A DNA stretch of 30,538 bases from an uncultured Gemmatimonadota bacterium. GTDB taxonomy: Bacteria > Gemmatimonadota > Gemmatimonadetes > Gemmatimonadales > Gemmatimonadaceae. Position numbers and translations under genes: made by a program. Below, one piece after another: positions 7,279 through 16,310 of the stretch. The notes beneath the pieces are model-generated. The model saw only the letters and a list, made by a program, of their open reading frames with translations. It did not search any database and was not told where the DNA came from. Location of the stretch: positions 1 through 30,538 of the forward strand of contig CAMLIT010000043.1 of NCBI GenBank assembly GCA_946480295.1. The letters run 5' to 3'. The stretch's first letter is position 1. Each line of letters starts with the position of its first letter.

Positions 7279-9675
7279 GTGCTGCTTCCCCTCGTCGCGT
7301 TCTTCCAGCTTCTCCAGGCGCAGCCCGCCAACGTCTTCGACGGCCGCGCGAAGCAGATCGACGTCGCGCCGCCGCGCGTGGCCGCGGAGATCACCGTGGA
7401 CGGCCGTCTCGACGAGCCGGTGTGGCGCCAGGCGGCGCTGCTCACCGGCTTCTCGCAGTTCGCGCCGCAGGACGGGCTCCCCGCCGCCGACTCCACCGAG
7501 GTCCTCGTCTGGTACTCGCCGCGGGCGATGTACTTCGGCATCCGCGCCTTCGAGCCGCACGGCCGGCCGCACGCCACCCTCGCCGACCGCGACCACATCG
7601 ACGCGGACGACCAGGTGCAGATCCTCCTCGGCACTTTCAATGATGGCCGGCAGGCGACGGTCTTCGCCGTGAACCCGCTGGGCGTGCAGATGGACGGGAC
7701 CATCGTCGAGAGCAACACCCAGTCGGCCGGCGGCTTTCTCGTGCAGGTGGCCGCCCGGCAGGCGGTGGACCTCAGCCAGGACTTCGTCTTCCAGTCGAAG
7801 GGGCGGCTCACCGACTACGGCTACGAGGTCGAGGTCCGCATCCCCTTCAAGTCGCTGCGCTACCAGGCGGCCGACGTCCAGAGCTGGAGCCTCAACGTCG
7901 TGCGCGAGGTGCAGCACTCGGGGTTCGAGGACACGTGGGCCCCCGCCAGGCGAGCGGCCACGTCGTTCATCGCGCAGTCCGGCACGCTGAAGGGCCTCAC
8001 GGGCCTCGAGCGCGGGCTGGTGCTCGACGTCGCCCCCGTCGTCACGCAGCGCACGACCGGGGCGCTCCCAGCCGGCGCCGCGGCGGGCGAGGCGTGGCAC
8101 TACTCGGCGGGCGCCCCGCAGCTCGGCGCCAACGTGCGCTACGGCGTGACGAACAACCTCACGCTCAACGCGACGATCAAGCCCGACTTCGCCGAGGTGG
8201 AGTCGGACGCCAGCCAGGTGATCTTCGATCCGCGCCAGGCGCTCCAGTTCCCGGAGAAGCGGCCCTTCTTCCTCGATGGGATGGACGTCTTCACGACGCC
8301 GAACAACCTCGTCTACACGCGCGACATCGTGCAGCCGGTGGTCGCGGCCAAGCTCACCGGCAAGGTGTCGGGGACGAGCGTGGCCCTCCTCTCCGCCGTG
8401 GACGACCGCAGCGCGTCGGTGAGCTACGTGCCCGGCTCCGGCGGCGGGCACAACCCGGTGTACGACATCGCGCGCGTGCAGCGCGACATCGGCGGCCAGT
8501 CGAAGCTCGGCGTCACCCTCACCGACCGCGAGGACGGCGCGTGGTCCAACCGCCTGGCCGACGTCGACGGGAGCCTGGTCTTCCGGCGCATGTGGTCACT
8601 CAACTTCCAGGGCGCGGCGAGCCGCACGGAGCGCGGCGCCGGCGCCGTCACGGCGCCGCTCTGGAACGCCGCGCTGAGCCGGCGCGGGCGGTCGGTCGTG
8701 CTCCGGTACAGCGTCGCCGGGTCGGATCCGGACTTCGTCGCCGGCAGCGGCTTCATCGGCCGGCCGGGCGTCGCGCACGTCAACGCCGACCAGAACTTCA
8801 TCTGGTACGGCCCGCGCGGCTCGCTCGTCCAGAGCGTGACCTTCAACCCGATGGGCGACCTGCTCTGGAACTACGGCGCCTTCACCCACGGGCGCGACGC
8901 CCTGGAGAAGAAGCTGCACTTCAGCCTGGAGACGCAGCTCCGCGGCGGCTGGTCGGGCGGCTTCGCGCTGTACCTCGAGTCGTTTGGCTACGATCCCTCG
9001 TTGTATCGCGACGTCTTCGTCGAGCGCACGCGGGGCGCCGTCACCGACACGGTCCCCTTCGACGCGCCGGTGCGGCTGTTCAACCACGACTGGGTCGCGT
9101 CGCTCACCACGCCCCAGTGGTCGGCGTTCTCGTTCAGCGCGCTGGCGATCGCCGGCCCCGACGAGAACTTCGAGGAGTGGTCGACGGCCAACATCTGGTT
9201 CGTCCAGCTCGGCGCGCTGATCCGGCCGAACGCCAACCTGCGGATCACGCCCACCCTGCTCTACACGAGCTACGACCACCCGCAGACCGGCGACGTCTAT
9301 CGCAGCGACCGGATCGTGCGCCTCAAGACGGAATACCAGCTCACCCGCTCGATCTTCCTGCGCCTCGTCGGCGAGTACCGCGGGCGCGAGCTCCAGCCGC
9401 TCGTGGACTGGGGACGCACCTTCGGCCCGCTGCTCTACCGCGATCCCGCGACGGGGGACTTCTCGCGCACCACCTTCCATCGCGCGAAGGCGTTCCGCAC
9501 CGACTGGCTCTTCTCGTATCAGCCCTACCCCGGGACGGTCTTCTTCGCCGGCTACGGCAACAGCTCGGCCCCCGAGTCCTTCCGCCTCGACCAGCTCACC
9601 GAGACGCGCTATCGCACGGCGGACGCGTTCTTCGTGAAGTTCAGCTATCTCATAAGAGCAGGAACTAGTAACTAG
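7279..9675 (+). CDS. CBM9-like plus DUF5916 outer-membrane barrel protein
   Basis: The 798-residue envelope protein has a weak hydrophobic leader (MLLPLVAFFQLLQAQ). The CBM9-like N-terminal domain shows ITVDGRLDEPVWRQA, then DQVQILLGTFNDGRQATVFAVNPLGVQMDG and YEVEVRIPFKSLRY. The DUF5916 region follows, with TLNATIKPDFAEVESDASQV and FPEKRPFFLDG, then long amphipathic strands to the C-terminus as expected of a barrel. The role is unknown; relatives sit near peptidases and TonB systems. It starts with GTG, 6 nt after the MFS gene. The C-terminus is odd: after the strand FFVKFSYLIR the last residues AGTSN and the stop codon come from a heptad repeat (9656-9690), so the usual terminal aromatic residue of barrel proteins is missing. 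Confidence 0.88.
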   Translation: MLLPLVAFFQLLQAQPANVFDGRAKQIDVAPPRVAAEITVDGRLDEPVWRQAALLTGFSQFAPQDGLPAADSTEVLVWYSPRAMYFGIRAFEPHGRPHATLADRDHIDADDQVQILLGTFNDGRQATVFAVNPLGVQMDGTIVESNTQSAGGFLVQVAARQAVDLSQDFVFQSKGRLTDYGYEVEVRIPFKSLRYQAADVQSWSLNVVREVQHSGFEDTWAPARRAATSFIAQSGTLKGLTGLERGLVLDVAPVVTQRTTGALPAGAAAGEAWHYSAGAPQLGANVRYGVTNNLTLNATIKPDFAEVESDASQVIFDPRQALQFPEKRPFFLDGMDVFTTPNNLVYTRDIVQPVVAAKLTGKVSGTSVALLSAVDDRSASVSYVPGSGGGHNPVYDIARVQRDIGGQSKLGVTLTDREDGAWSNRLADVDGSLVFRRMWSLNFQGAASRTERGAGAVTAPLWNAALSRRGRSVVLRYSVAGSDPDFVAGSGFIGRPGVAHVNADQNFIWYGPRGSLVQSVTFNPMGDLLWNYGAFTHGRDALEKKLHFSLETQLRGGWSGGFALYLESFGYDPSLYRDVFVERTRGAVTDTVPFDAPVRLFNHDWVASLTTPQWSAFSFSALAIAGPDENFEEWSTANIWFVQLGALIRPNANLRITPTLLYTSYDHPQTGDVYRSDRIVRLKTEYQLTRSIFLRLVGEYRGRELQPLVDWGRTFGPLLYRDPATGDFSRTTFHRAKAFRTDWLFSYQPYPGTVFFAGYGNSSAPESFRLDQLTETRYRTADAFFVKFSYLIRAGTSN

Positions 9676-9690
9676 AGACCAGGAACTAGT
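9656..9690 (+). repeat. Five-unit heptad array at a gene junction
   Basis: The array reads GAGCAGG, AACTAGT, AACTAGA, GACCAGG and AACTAGT, five exact 7-nt steps. The 14-mer GASCAGGAACTAGT occurs twice, 21 bp apart. It supplies the stop codon of the DUF5916 gene (9673-9675), and its last base is the T of the TTG start of the permease (9690). It is far richer in A and T than its surroundings. Confidence 0.85.
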
Positions 9691-11156
9691 TGCCATCCCA
9701 CTCGCTGAAGCGCGCGCTCGGGCTGCGCGACCTGGTCCTCTTCAACCTCGTCGCCGTCATCGGGCTCCGCTGGCTCGCCACGTCGGCCAAGGCGGGGCCG
9801 AGCGCGATCGCCCTCTGGCTGCTCGCCGCGCTGCTCTTCTTCGTCCCGCAGGGGCTCGCCGTCATCGAGCTCTCGTCGCGCTTCCCCGAGGAGGGCGGCG
9901 TCTACACGTGGACGAAGGCCGCGCTCGGGGAAGGGCACGGCTTCCTCTGCGGCTGGTGCTACTGGATCAACAACGTCCTCTACTACCCCAACCTGCTCAT
10001 CTCCACGGCGGTCATCGCGACCTTCGTGATCGGGAAGGGGAACACGGCCCTCGCCAGCGACTGGACGTACGTCCTCGTCACCACCCTCGTGGCACTCTGG
10101 CTCGCCGTCGCGCTGAACATCGTCGGGCTCGGGACGGGGAAGTGGCTCCAGAACCTCGGCGGGATCGGCACCTACATCCCGGGCGTGATGCTCGTCGTCT
10201 TCGGCGCCTGGTCGTGGATCGCCGGCACGCCGTCGCGCAATCCGCTGACGCCGCATTCGGTCGTGCCGAACCTCGGCGACCTCTCGACCCTCAACCTGTG
10301 GGCGTCGATCGCCTTCGCCTTCGCCGGGCTCGAGCTCTCCGCCACCATGGGCGACGAGATCGAGAATCCGCGGCGCAACCTGCCGCGCGCCATCTATGTG
10401 TCGGCGCCGCTGATCGCGCTCGTCTACGTGCTCGGCACGGGCGCGCTGCTCCGCCTCGTGCCCGTGGACGGCATCAACATCGTCTCGGGGTTCCTCCAGG
10501 CGATCGATGCCGGCGCGCGCGCCTTCACCCCCGCGCTCTGGTGGCTCGCGCCCCTCGCCGCGCTCTGCTACACCATCGGCAACGTCGGCGGCGTTGGCGC
10601 GTGGCTCACCGGTCCGGCGCGGGTCGCCTTCGTCATCGGCCTGGATCGCTACTTCCCGCCGGCGTTCGGGCGCGTCCATCCGCGCTGGCAGACGCCGTAC
10701 GTGGCGATCCTCGTCCAGGCCGGGCTCGCGACGATCTTCCTCCTCGTCTCGGTCCTGGGGAAGGGGACCACCGTCGAGCGCGCGTATCTCATCCTCCTCG
10801 ACACGCAGCTCCTCGTCTACTTCATCCCGTATCTCTATCTCTTCGTCGTCTTCCTGCTCCACCGGCTGCGCGACGACGCCGGCGCCGCGGGCGCGCATCG
10901 GGGCACGGGCGTGGACGGTGAAGTCGGGGGGCGCGTGATCCGTGCGCCGGGCGGCCGGGCCGGGGCATACCTCATCGGCGGCTGCGGCTTCGCCGTGACG
11001 GCGTTCGCGATGATCGTCGCCATGATTCCGCCCTCGGGTACGAGCACGCTGGCCTTCGAGCTCAAGGTGGTCGGCGGTGCGGGAGCCTTCCTCCTCGCCG
11101 GAGGGTTCCTGTACTGGCGTGCCGCCAGCAGGGTAGGCGCCCGGCGCGTAGATTAG
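9690..11156 (+). CDS. APC-family amino acid permease
   Basis: Inner-membrane transporter of 488 residues with about 12 hydrophobic segments, matching amino acid/polyamine permeases. Segment 1 has LGLRDLVLFNLVAVIGLRWLA and the next region has the family pattern ELSSRFPEEGGVYTWTKAALG. A signature loop, ATMGDEIENPRRNLPRAIYVS, follows segment 6. GLDRYFPPAFGRVHPRWQTPYVAI is the expected cytoplasmic loop. The exact substrate cannot be read. The start is TTG at 9690, which begins in the last base of the heptad array; I see no better start before the conserved segment, and no Shine-Dalgarno. It is probably cotranscribed with the DUF5916 gene. A 109-bp gap with no hairpin I can call separates it from the S9 peptidase. 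Confidence 0.92.
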   Translation: MPSHSLKRALGLRDLVLFNLVAVIGLRWLATSAKAGPSAIALWLLAALLFFVPQGLAVIELSSRFPEEGGVYTWTKAALGEGHGFLCGWCYWINNVLYYPNLLISTAVIATFVIGKGNTALASDWTYVLVTTLVALWLAVALNIVGLGTGKWLQNLGGIGTYIPGVMLVVFGAWSWIAGTPSRNPLTPHSVVPNLGDLSTLNLWASIAFAFAGLELSATMGDEIENPRRNLPRAIYVSAPLIALVYVLGTGALLRLVPVDGINIVSGFLQAIDAGARAFTPALWWLAPLAALCYTIGNVGGVGAWLTGPARVAFVIGLDRYFPPAFGRVHPRWQTPYVAILVQAGLATIFLLVSVLGKGTTVERAYLILLDTQLLVYFIPYLYLFVVFLLHRLRDDAGAAGAHRGTGVDGEVGGRVIRAPGGRAGAYLIGGCGFAVTAFAMIVAMIPPSGTSTLAFELKVVGGAGAFLLAGGFLYWRAASRVGARRVD

Positions 11157-11265
11157 CAGCCCCGCTCGGCCCCCCGGGTCCGACGGCCGACGTCGCCTTC
11201 GCCGAAGAACGCGACTCGCGCCACGCCCCCCCCCGCGCGTTCCATCCGGGATGGAGATCATCCGC

Positions 11266-14200
11266 ATGCGTGTCATGCTCCAGCGACTGCTCGTCGCCTC
11301 GTTCCTCGCCGCGCCGCTCGCCGGCGCCTCGGCGCAGCAGCCCGACTCCGCGCGACGGACCGGCGCGCTGGCCGGCGGCCGCCAGTTCACCGTCGCCGAC
11401 CTCGAGGGGTGGAAGACGATCCGTTCCGCGACGCTGTCGGACGACGGCCGGTGGTTCGCGTACGTCCTCGCGCCCAACGAGGGCGATGCGGAGGTGGTCA
11501 TCCGTGGGACCGCGGAGGGTGCGCGGGAGCTCCGCTTCCCGATCGGCGCGCCCGCGTCGCCGCAGTTCAACCCCTTCGCCGGGGCGTCCGGCGCGAACGC
11601 GCCCCTCGTCGTCTCGGGCGACGGCCGGTACGCCGCGTTCACGATCCATCCCACGCAGCGCGAGGCGAAGCGACTGCAACACGAGCATCGGCCGCTGCGG
11701 GACGACGTCGCGGTCGTGAACCTGGCGACCGGGGAGCGGAAGCTCTTCCAGCACGTGCGCCGCTTCGCCTTCGCCGGCGACAAGCCGGAGTGGATCGCGC
11801 TTCACACCTACGCGCCCGAGGCCGCGCCCGCGGCGGGGGCGAGCGGCGGAACGGGGGCACGGGGCGCCGAGCCGCGGCGCGACGCGGCCGACCTCGTCCT
11901 GTACGACATGTCGACGGGCGAGACGGTCGACATCGGCAACGTGGCCGACTTCGGCTTCGACCGCTCCGGTGCCTACCTCGCCTGGGTCGTCGACGCGAAG
12001 GACGCGATCGGCGACGGCGTGCAGCTCCGTGACATGCGCACCGGCGTCGTCCGCTCGCTCGACAGCGACAGGGCCGTGTACCGCCAGCTCGCCTGGGCCG
12101 ACAGCGTGCCCGCGCTCGCGGTGGTGCGCGGCGAGCCCGACTCGGTCAGCCGCGACACGGCGTACGTCGTCCTCTCCTTCACCGGCTTCGGCGCGAACGG
12201 GCCGCGGAAGGTCGTCTTCGATCCGCGACGGCACGCCGAGTTCCCGGCGGGGATGAAGATCAGCGCCGATCGCGCGCCGGAGTTCGCCGACGATCTCTCG
12301 GCGGTGTTCTTCGGCATCCGCGCCGCCGACAAGCTTCCGCCGCGCGCCGAAACCATCGCCGCCGGCGACGGCCGCGCGATCGTGCAGGCGGGCGCGCCCG
12401 GCGCCGGCGGCTCGATCAACCAGCCGCACGTCGCCGAGGGCGAGGACGAACTGCCGACGCTCGTGCTCTGGCACTGGAAGGACCCGCGCCTCCAGTCGCA
12501 GCAGATGGTGCAGCTCGCGCAGGATCGCGCGTACAGCTACCTGTCCGAGTACCGCTTCGCCGACGATCGCTTCGTCCGGCTCGCCGACGACTCGCTTCGC
12601 GCCGTCACCCTGCTCCCGCGCGAGCGCTACGCGACGGGGACGGACACGCGCGCGTACGACCAGCCGGCGAGCTACTCCGGCCGACGCTACGAGGATCTCT
12701 ACCGCGTCGACCTGGCGAACGGTCGGCGCACGCTCGTGCTGAAGAAGCATCCCGCCGGGCCCGAGCTCCCCTCGCCCGACGGGCGGCGCGTCCTCTACTG
12801 GGGGGAGGACGGCAACTGGTGGGTGCTCGACGCGGCGACCGGCGAGTCGCGCAACATCACGAAGGACCTGCCGACGAGCTTCGCCGACGGCGAGGACGAT
12901 CACAACGACCTCTATCCACCCGCCCGCCCGCCCTTCGGCTGGGCGAAGGATGGCAGCGCCGTGCTGCTGTTCGACGGCTGGGACGCGTGGAAGGAGCCGG
13001 TCGGCGGCACGGGCCGCGCCGTGAACCTGACGGTGGATGGCCGGCGCGACCGCGTCCGCTACCAGACGCTCTACGCCACGACCGCGCCAAGCGCCTCGTC
13101 AGGCGGCGGGCGCTTCCGCGGCTTCGGCGGCGAGGTGATCGATCTCGCGAAGCCGCTCTACTTCGGCGCCTACGGCGAGTGGACGAAGAAGGAAGGCCTC
13201 GCCCGCGTGGAGGCCGGCAAGCCCGGCGCGACGATGCTCGTCTTCGACGACGCGAGGTTCGCCTACATGAAGGCGAAGGACGCGCCCGTGTTCGTCTACA
13301 CGCGGCAGACCTTCACCGACTTCCCCGACTACTACGTCGCGAGCGCGGACCTGCGGAGCGGCCGTCGCATCACCGACGCCAACCCGCAGCAGAAGGCGTT
13401 CGCCTGGTCGAGCGGCACGCGCCTCATCACCTACGTCAGCGCGAAGGGCGACACCCTCCAGGGCGCGCTGTACCTGCCGGCGAACTACGTGCCGGGGAAG
13501 CGCTACCCGCTCCTCGTCACCATCTACGAGAAGCTGTCGCAGGGGCTGCACCAGTACGCCGTGCCGAGCGACACGCGCACCCCCGATCCGAGCGTGTACA
13601 CGAGCCGCGGCTACGCCGTGCTCGCGCCCGACATCGTCTACCGCGTGAACGATCCGGGGATGTCGGCGGTGTGGTGCGTGGTGCCGGCGGTGAAGGCGGC
13701 GATCGCGACGGGGATCGTGGACTCGGCGCGCGTCGGCCTGTGGGGGCACTCGTGGGGCGGCTACCAGACGGCGTTCCTCGTCACGCAGACGAACGTCTTC
13801 CGCGCGGCCATCGCCGGCGCGCCGCTCACCGACATGGTGAGCATGTACAGCTCCATCTACTGGAACAGCGGCGGCACCAACCAGGCGATCTTCGAGAGCA
13901 GCCAGGGGCGCTTCAAGGGGAACTACACCGACAACCTCGACGCGTACCTCCGCAACTCGCCCGTCTTCCACGCGAGGGACGTCCACACGCCGCTCGTCAT
14001 CCTGCACGACGACAAGGACGGCGCCGTCGACTTCAACCAGGGGATCACGTACTACAATACCCTGCGCCAGCTCGGGAAGGAGGTCATCCTCCTCGAGTAC
14101 GTCGGCGAGAACCACGGCCTCGCGCGGCCGGTGAACCAGAAGGATTACGCCGTGCGGATGCGCGAGTGGTTCGACCACTACCTCCTCGGCGCACCGGCGC

Positions 14201-14337
14201 CGCGGTGGATGACCGATGGCATCCCGCGGCTCCAGATGGAGGAGGCGCTCCGTGAGCGCGCCGCGCTCGTCCGGCCGACGCCGGAGCGCCCGGTCGCCGA
14301 CACGACGACCGCGCAACCGAGCCCCGCGCGCCCATGA
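11266..14337 (+). CDS. Secreted S9-family prolyl-oligopeptidase-like peptidase
   Basis: Serine peptidase of the S9 clan, predicted to cleave oligopeptides in the periplasm or outside. A signal peptide (MRVMLQRLLVASFLAAPLAGASA) is followed by a long beta-propeller-like region with repeats such as LSDDGRWFAYVLAP and SPDGRRVLYWGEDGNWWVLD. The C-terminal alpha/beta-hydrolase domain carries Ser829 (GHSWGGYQ), Asp918 (HDDKDGAVDF) and His950 (GENHGLARP), a complete triad. At 1023 residues it is longer than typical 650-750-residue S9 enzymes, the excess lying in the N-terminal half. I chose ATG 11266 because GGAG (11253-11256) is spaced nine bases ahead; 11251 is the alternative. Its stop overlaps the ATG of the KirBac gene. 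Confidence 0.9.
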   Translation: MRVMLQRLLVASFLAAPLAGASAQQPDSARRTGALAGGRQFTVADLEGWKTIRSATLSDDGRWFAYVLAPNEGDAEVVIRGTAEGARELRFPIGAPASPQFNPFAGASGANAPLVVSGDGRYAAFTIHPTQREAKRLQHEHRPLRDDVAVVNLATGERKLFQHVRRFAFAGDKPEWIALHTYAPEAAPAAGASGGTGARGAEPRRDAADLVLYDMSTGETVDIGNVADFGFDRSGAYLAWVVDAKDAIGDGVQLRDMRTGVVRSLDSDRAVYRQLAWADSVPALAVVRGEPDSVSRDTAYVVLSFTGFGANGPRKVVFDPRRHAEFPAGMKISADRAPEFADDLSAVFFGIRAADKLPPRAETIAAGDGRAIVQAGAPGAGGSINQPHVAEGEDELPTLVLWHWKDPRLQSQQMVQLAQDRAYSYLSEYRFADDRFVRLADDSLRAVTLLPRERYATGTDTRAYDQPASYSGRRYEDLYRVDLANGRRTLVLKKHPAGPELPSPDGRRVLYWGEDGNWWVLDAATGESRNITKDLPTSFADGEDDHNDLYPPARPPFGWAKDGSAVLLFDGWDAWKEPVGGTGRAVNLTVDGRRDRVRYQTLYATTAPSASSGGGRFRGFGGEVIDLAKPLYFGAYGEWTKKEGLARVEAGKPGATMLVFDDARFAYMKAKDAPVFVYTRQTFTDFPDYYVASADLRSGRRITDANPQQKAFAWSSGTRLITYVSAKGDTLQGALYLPANYVPGKRYPLLVTIYEKLSQGLHQYAVPSDTRTPDPSVYTSRGYAVLAPDIVYRVNDPGMSAVWCVVPAVKAAIATGIVDSARVGLWGHSWGGYQTAFLVTQTNVFRAAIAGAPLTDMVSMYSSIYWNSGGTNQAIFESSQGRFKGNYTDNLDAYLRNSPVFHARDVHTPLVILHDDKDGAVDFNQGITYYNTLRQLGKEVILLEYVGENHGLARPVNQKDYAVRMREWFDHYLLGAPAPRWMTDGIPRLQMEEALRERAALVRPTPERPVADTTTAQPSPARP

Positions 14338-15398
14338 CCGGTCCCGTCGTCCAGGACGAGCCGAAGGATCTCGGCTTCGGCACCGTCGTCGGTCGCGCGC
14401 ACGAGCAGCGGCTGCTCAACCGCGACGGCACCTTCAACGTCGCGCGCCAGGGGCTGCGCTTCTGGGAGTCGATGACGGTGTACCACGCCGCGCTGTCGAC
14501 GACCTGGACGAGGTTCCTCGCCTTCCTCGCCGCCGGCTATCTCGTGATCAACGCGCTCTTCGCCGGGGCGTACGTGCTCTGCGGGCCGCGCGAGCTGGGC
14601 GGCGAGCCCGCGGCGACCCTCGGGGGCGCCTTCTGGAAGGCGTTCTTCTTCAGCGTCCACACCTTCGCCACGATCGGCTACGGCAGCATCGTGCCGGAGG
14701 GGGTCGCCGCGAACGTCCTCGTCGCCATCGAGGCGCTGGTCGGCCTGCTCTGCTTCGCCCTCGCCACCGGCCTCCTCTTCTCCCGCTTCTCCCGCCCGAC
14801 GGGGCGCATCCTCTTCAGTCGCAACGCCGTCGTCGCGCCGTACCGCGGGATGTCGGCGCTCATGTTCCGCATCGTCAACGCGCGGCGGAGTCAGCTCATC
14901 GAGCTGGAGGTGAAGGTGCTCTTCAGCCGGATCCAGGGCGGGCCGGGGAGCGAGGTCCGCAAGTACGATCAGCTCGCGCTGGAGCGCACCCGCGTCGTCT
15001 TCTTCCCCCTGAGCTGGACGATCGTCCACCCGATCACCGACCAGAGCCCCCTCGCCGGGCTGACGACGGAGGACCTCATCGAGTGCGAGGCGGAGCTCCT
15101 GATCCTGCTCTCCGGCGTCGACGAGACCTTCTCGCAGACGGTGCATGCGCGGACCTCGTACAAGCCGGACGAGCTGGTCTTCGGGGCGCGCTTCGCCAAC
15201 ATGTACAACCCCCTCTCGCCGGAAGGGATCGTCAGCATCGACGTCTCGAAGCTCCACGACATCGAGTCCGCGCCGCTGGATGGGGAGCAGATCGGCACCG
15301 ACACCGCGACCTGGAACCACACCGGCCACTTCTCCGGCTTCGCCCCGGCGCGGCGGCCGGATGCCGTGGCGCCTCCCGAGCGGCGGCGCACCAGGTGA
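14334..15398 (+). CDS. Prokaryotic inward-rectifier potassium channel (KirBac-like)
   Basis: Tetrameric K+ channel subunit of 354 residues. Before the membrane part lies an amphipathic slide-helix region (RFWESMTVYHAALSTTW, about 42-58). Outer helix: roughly 60-83. Pore helix and filter: FFFSVHTFATIGYGSIVPEG with the selectivity filter TIGYG at 113-117. Inner helix: roughly 125-150. From RNAVVAPYRG onward the cytoplasmic immunoglobulin-like domain follows, with FRIVNARRSQLIELEVKV, typical of Kir proteins. It should set membrane potential or potassium balance. The ATG overlaps the S9 peptidase stop (ATGA), implying translational coupling. A strong hairpin follows the stop. Confidence 0.93.
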   Translation: MTGPVVQDEPKDLGFGTVVGRAHEQRLLNRDGTFNVARQGLRFWESMTVYHAALSTTWTRFLAFLAAGYLVINALFAGAYVLCGPRELGGEPAATLGGAFWKAFFFSVHTFATIGYGSIVPEGVAANVLVAIEALVGLLCFALATGLLFSRFSRPTGRILFSRNAVVAPYRGMSALMFRIVNARRSQLIELEVKVLFSRIQGGPGSEVRKYDQLALERTRVVFFPLSWTIVHPITDQSPLAGLTTEDLIECEAELLILLSGVDETFSQTVHARTSYKPDELVFGARFANMYNPLSPEGIVSIDVSKLHDIESAPLDGEQIGTDTATWNHTGHFSGFAPARRPDAVAPPERRRTR

Positions 15399-15406
15399 GG
15401 AAACGC

Positions 15407-15433
15407 GAACGGGCGCCTCTCGGGCGCCCGTTC
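15407..15433. terminator. Terminator-like hairpin between convergent genes
   Basis: GAACGGGCGCC (15407-15417) pairs perfectly with 15423-15433 around the loop TCTCG. It lies between the KirBac stop and the convergent gene ending at 15462. There is no U-run on either strand, so intrinsic termination is uncertain, but the position suits a two-way terminator. Confidence 0.65.
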
Positions 15434-15461
15434 CTGCATCAGGGACGACGATCTCCGGCGG

Positions 15462-15953
15462 TCAGCGCCGACGCGGTTCGGAGGCCGGACGGTATGGCGC
15501 GCCGTCCTCGCCGGTCTGGTGCTCCTCCTCGTAGGACTCGTCGGCCTCGTCCAGCTCGTCCGCCTCGAGCGGCTCGGCCTCGCGCGGGGGGGCGAACTTC
15601 GGCTCGCCGTTCTCGTCGCGCTCCTCCGAGCCGCCGCCGGTCCGCTTCAGGACCGCCGCGCGGCAGGCCGCGAGCACGGCCTCCAGCGCCTCGATCCCGT
15701 CGTCGGTCGCCTCGAGGAACAGGTCGTTGACGACCGATTCGGCCTTCTCCAGTTGCGCGATCAGCATCTTTGCCTGGGCACGGCTGGGCATCGTCCCGCA
15801 GACTTTCGGGGCCGCGCGGTTGCCGCACGGCTTCCGGAGCACCACCACGGCGCCCCGCTTGCCCGGCTGCAGGAAATATTCCGACTTGGACGCCCCGCCG
15901 TTTCGCTTCGGCCGCTGCCGCTGCCGTCTCGTCGTGCTTTTCCGTCTGGCCAT
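15462..15953 (-). CDS. Charged protein of unknown function
   Basis: I do not recognise this 163-residue protein. It has three zones. The N-terminus (1-20) is strongly basic (MARRKSTTRRQRQRPKRNGG). The centre (about 25-110) looks folded, with SEYFLQPGKRGAVVVLRKPCG and a pair of helices (SRAQAKMLIAQLEKAESVVN and DGIEALEAVLAACRAAVL). The C-terminal tail is acidic and disordered (EPLEADELDEADESYEEEH). A basic head with an acidic tail would suit nucleic-acid or protein binding; that is speculation. The ATG at 15953 follows GGAG at a long distance; an upstream in-frame ATG (16043) would add 30 residues without conservation evidence. Parts of this gene and its upstream region are less GC-rich than the neighbours. 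Confidence 0.6.
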   Translation of the reverse strand: MARRKSTTRRQRQRPKRNGGASKSEYFLQPGKRGAVVVLRKPCGNRAAPKVCGTMPSRAQAKMLIAQLEKAESVVNDLFLEATDDGIEALEAVLAACRAAVLKRTGGGSEERDENGEPKFAPPREAEPLEADELDEADESYEEEHQTGEDGAPYRPASEPRRR

Positions 15954-16310
15954 CGCTGCCGCTGTCTCCAAGCAAGACCTGAGAACAATATCACGGGCAG
16001 GCCGTCGGAACGACCCCTGGGCGGATGCCGGGGAACTGCCCACCGTTCCGTGCGTTGCCCATCACCGTTGAGACGCGGCACCGATGGCGGGGTCACGATC
16101 CGGCGCCTGACGACGTCGGCGGCCCCTCGCCGGTTGCCGGGCCTCCCCTGGTGATACTCCTGTTTGCCGAGATCGCTCCACCGACACAGGCGCGAACGCT
16201 CCGCCAGCCGGTGGCGTACTCATCTGGTGATAACTCGGTCGTGGTCGCCTGGCTGCCCGCCCGGTATCTTCCCGCACCCCTGCTTTCCCCCTCCAACCAC
16301 CGGAGACCCC
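15954..16310. other. 357-bp divergent intergenic region
   Basis: This is the only stretch over 300 bp without a supported gene. It separates the 15462 gene (-) from the amidohydrolase (+) and must hold promoters for both. A near-duplicate motif, CTGGTGATACTC (16148-16159) and CTGGTGATAACTC (16224-16236), lies upstream of the + gene. A possible -10, TATCTT, is at 16265-16270. Several frames are open across it, but none has a start, Shine-Dalgarno or recognisable product. I see no RNA gene. Confidence 0.6.
16265..16270 (+). promoter_or_regulatory. Possible -10 box of the amidohydrolase gene
   Basis: TATCTT is 40 bp upstream of the ATG at 16311. The hexamer 17 bp upstream (TGGTCG) is a poor -35. 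The call depends on position and local AT content. Confidence 0.2.

Noticed and set aside
5884..8451. Very long open frame on the minus strand (855 codons) across the MFS and DUF5916 genes
   Set aside because: Its translation is a low-complexity Arg/Glu/Val/Ala mix with no domain; the + strand genes are clear. GC-rich coding DNA commonly leaves such antisense frames open. The same applies to the long minus frames over 9672-12903, 18438-19595 and 23956-26079.
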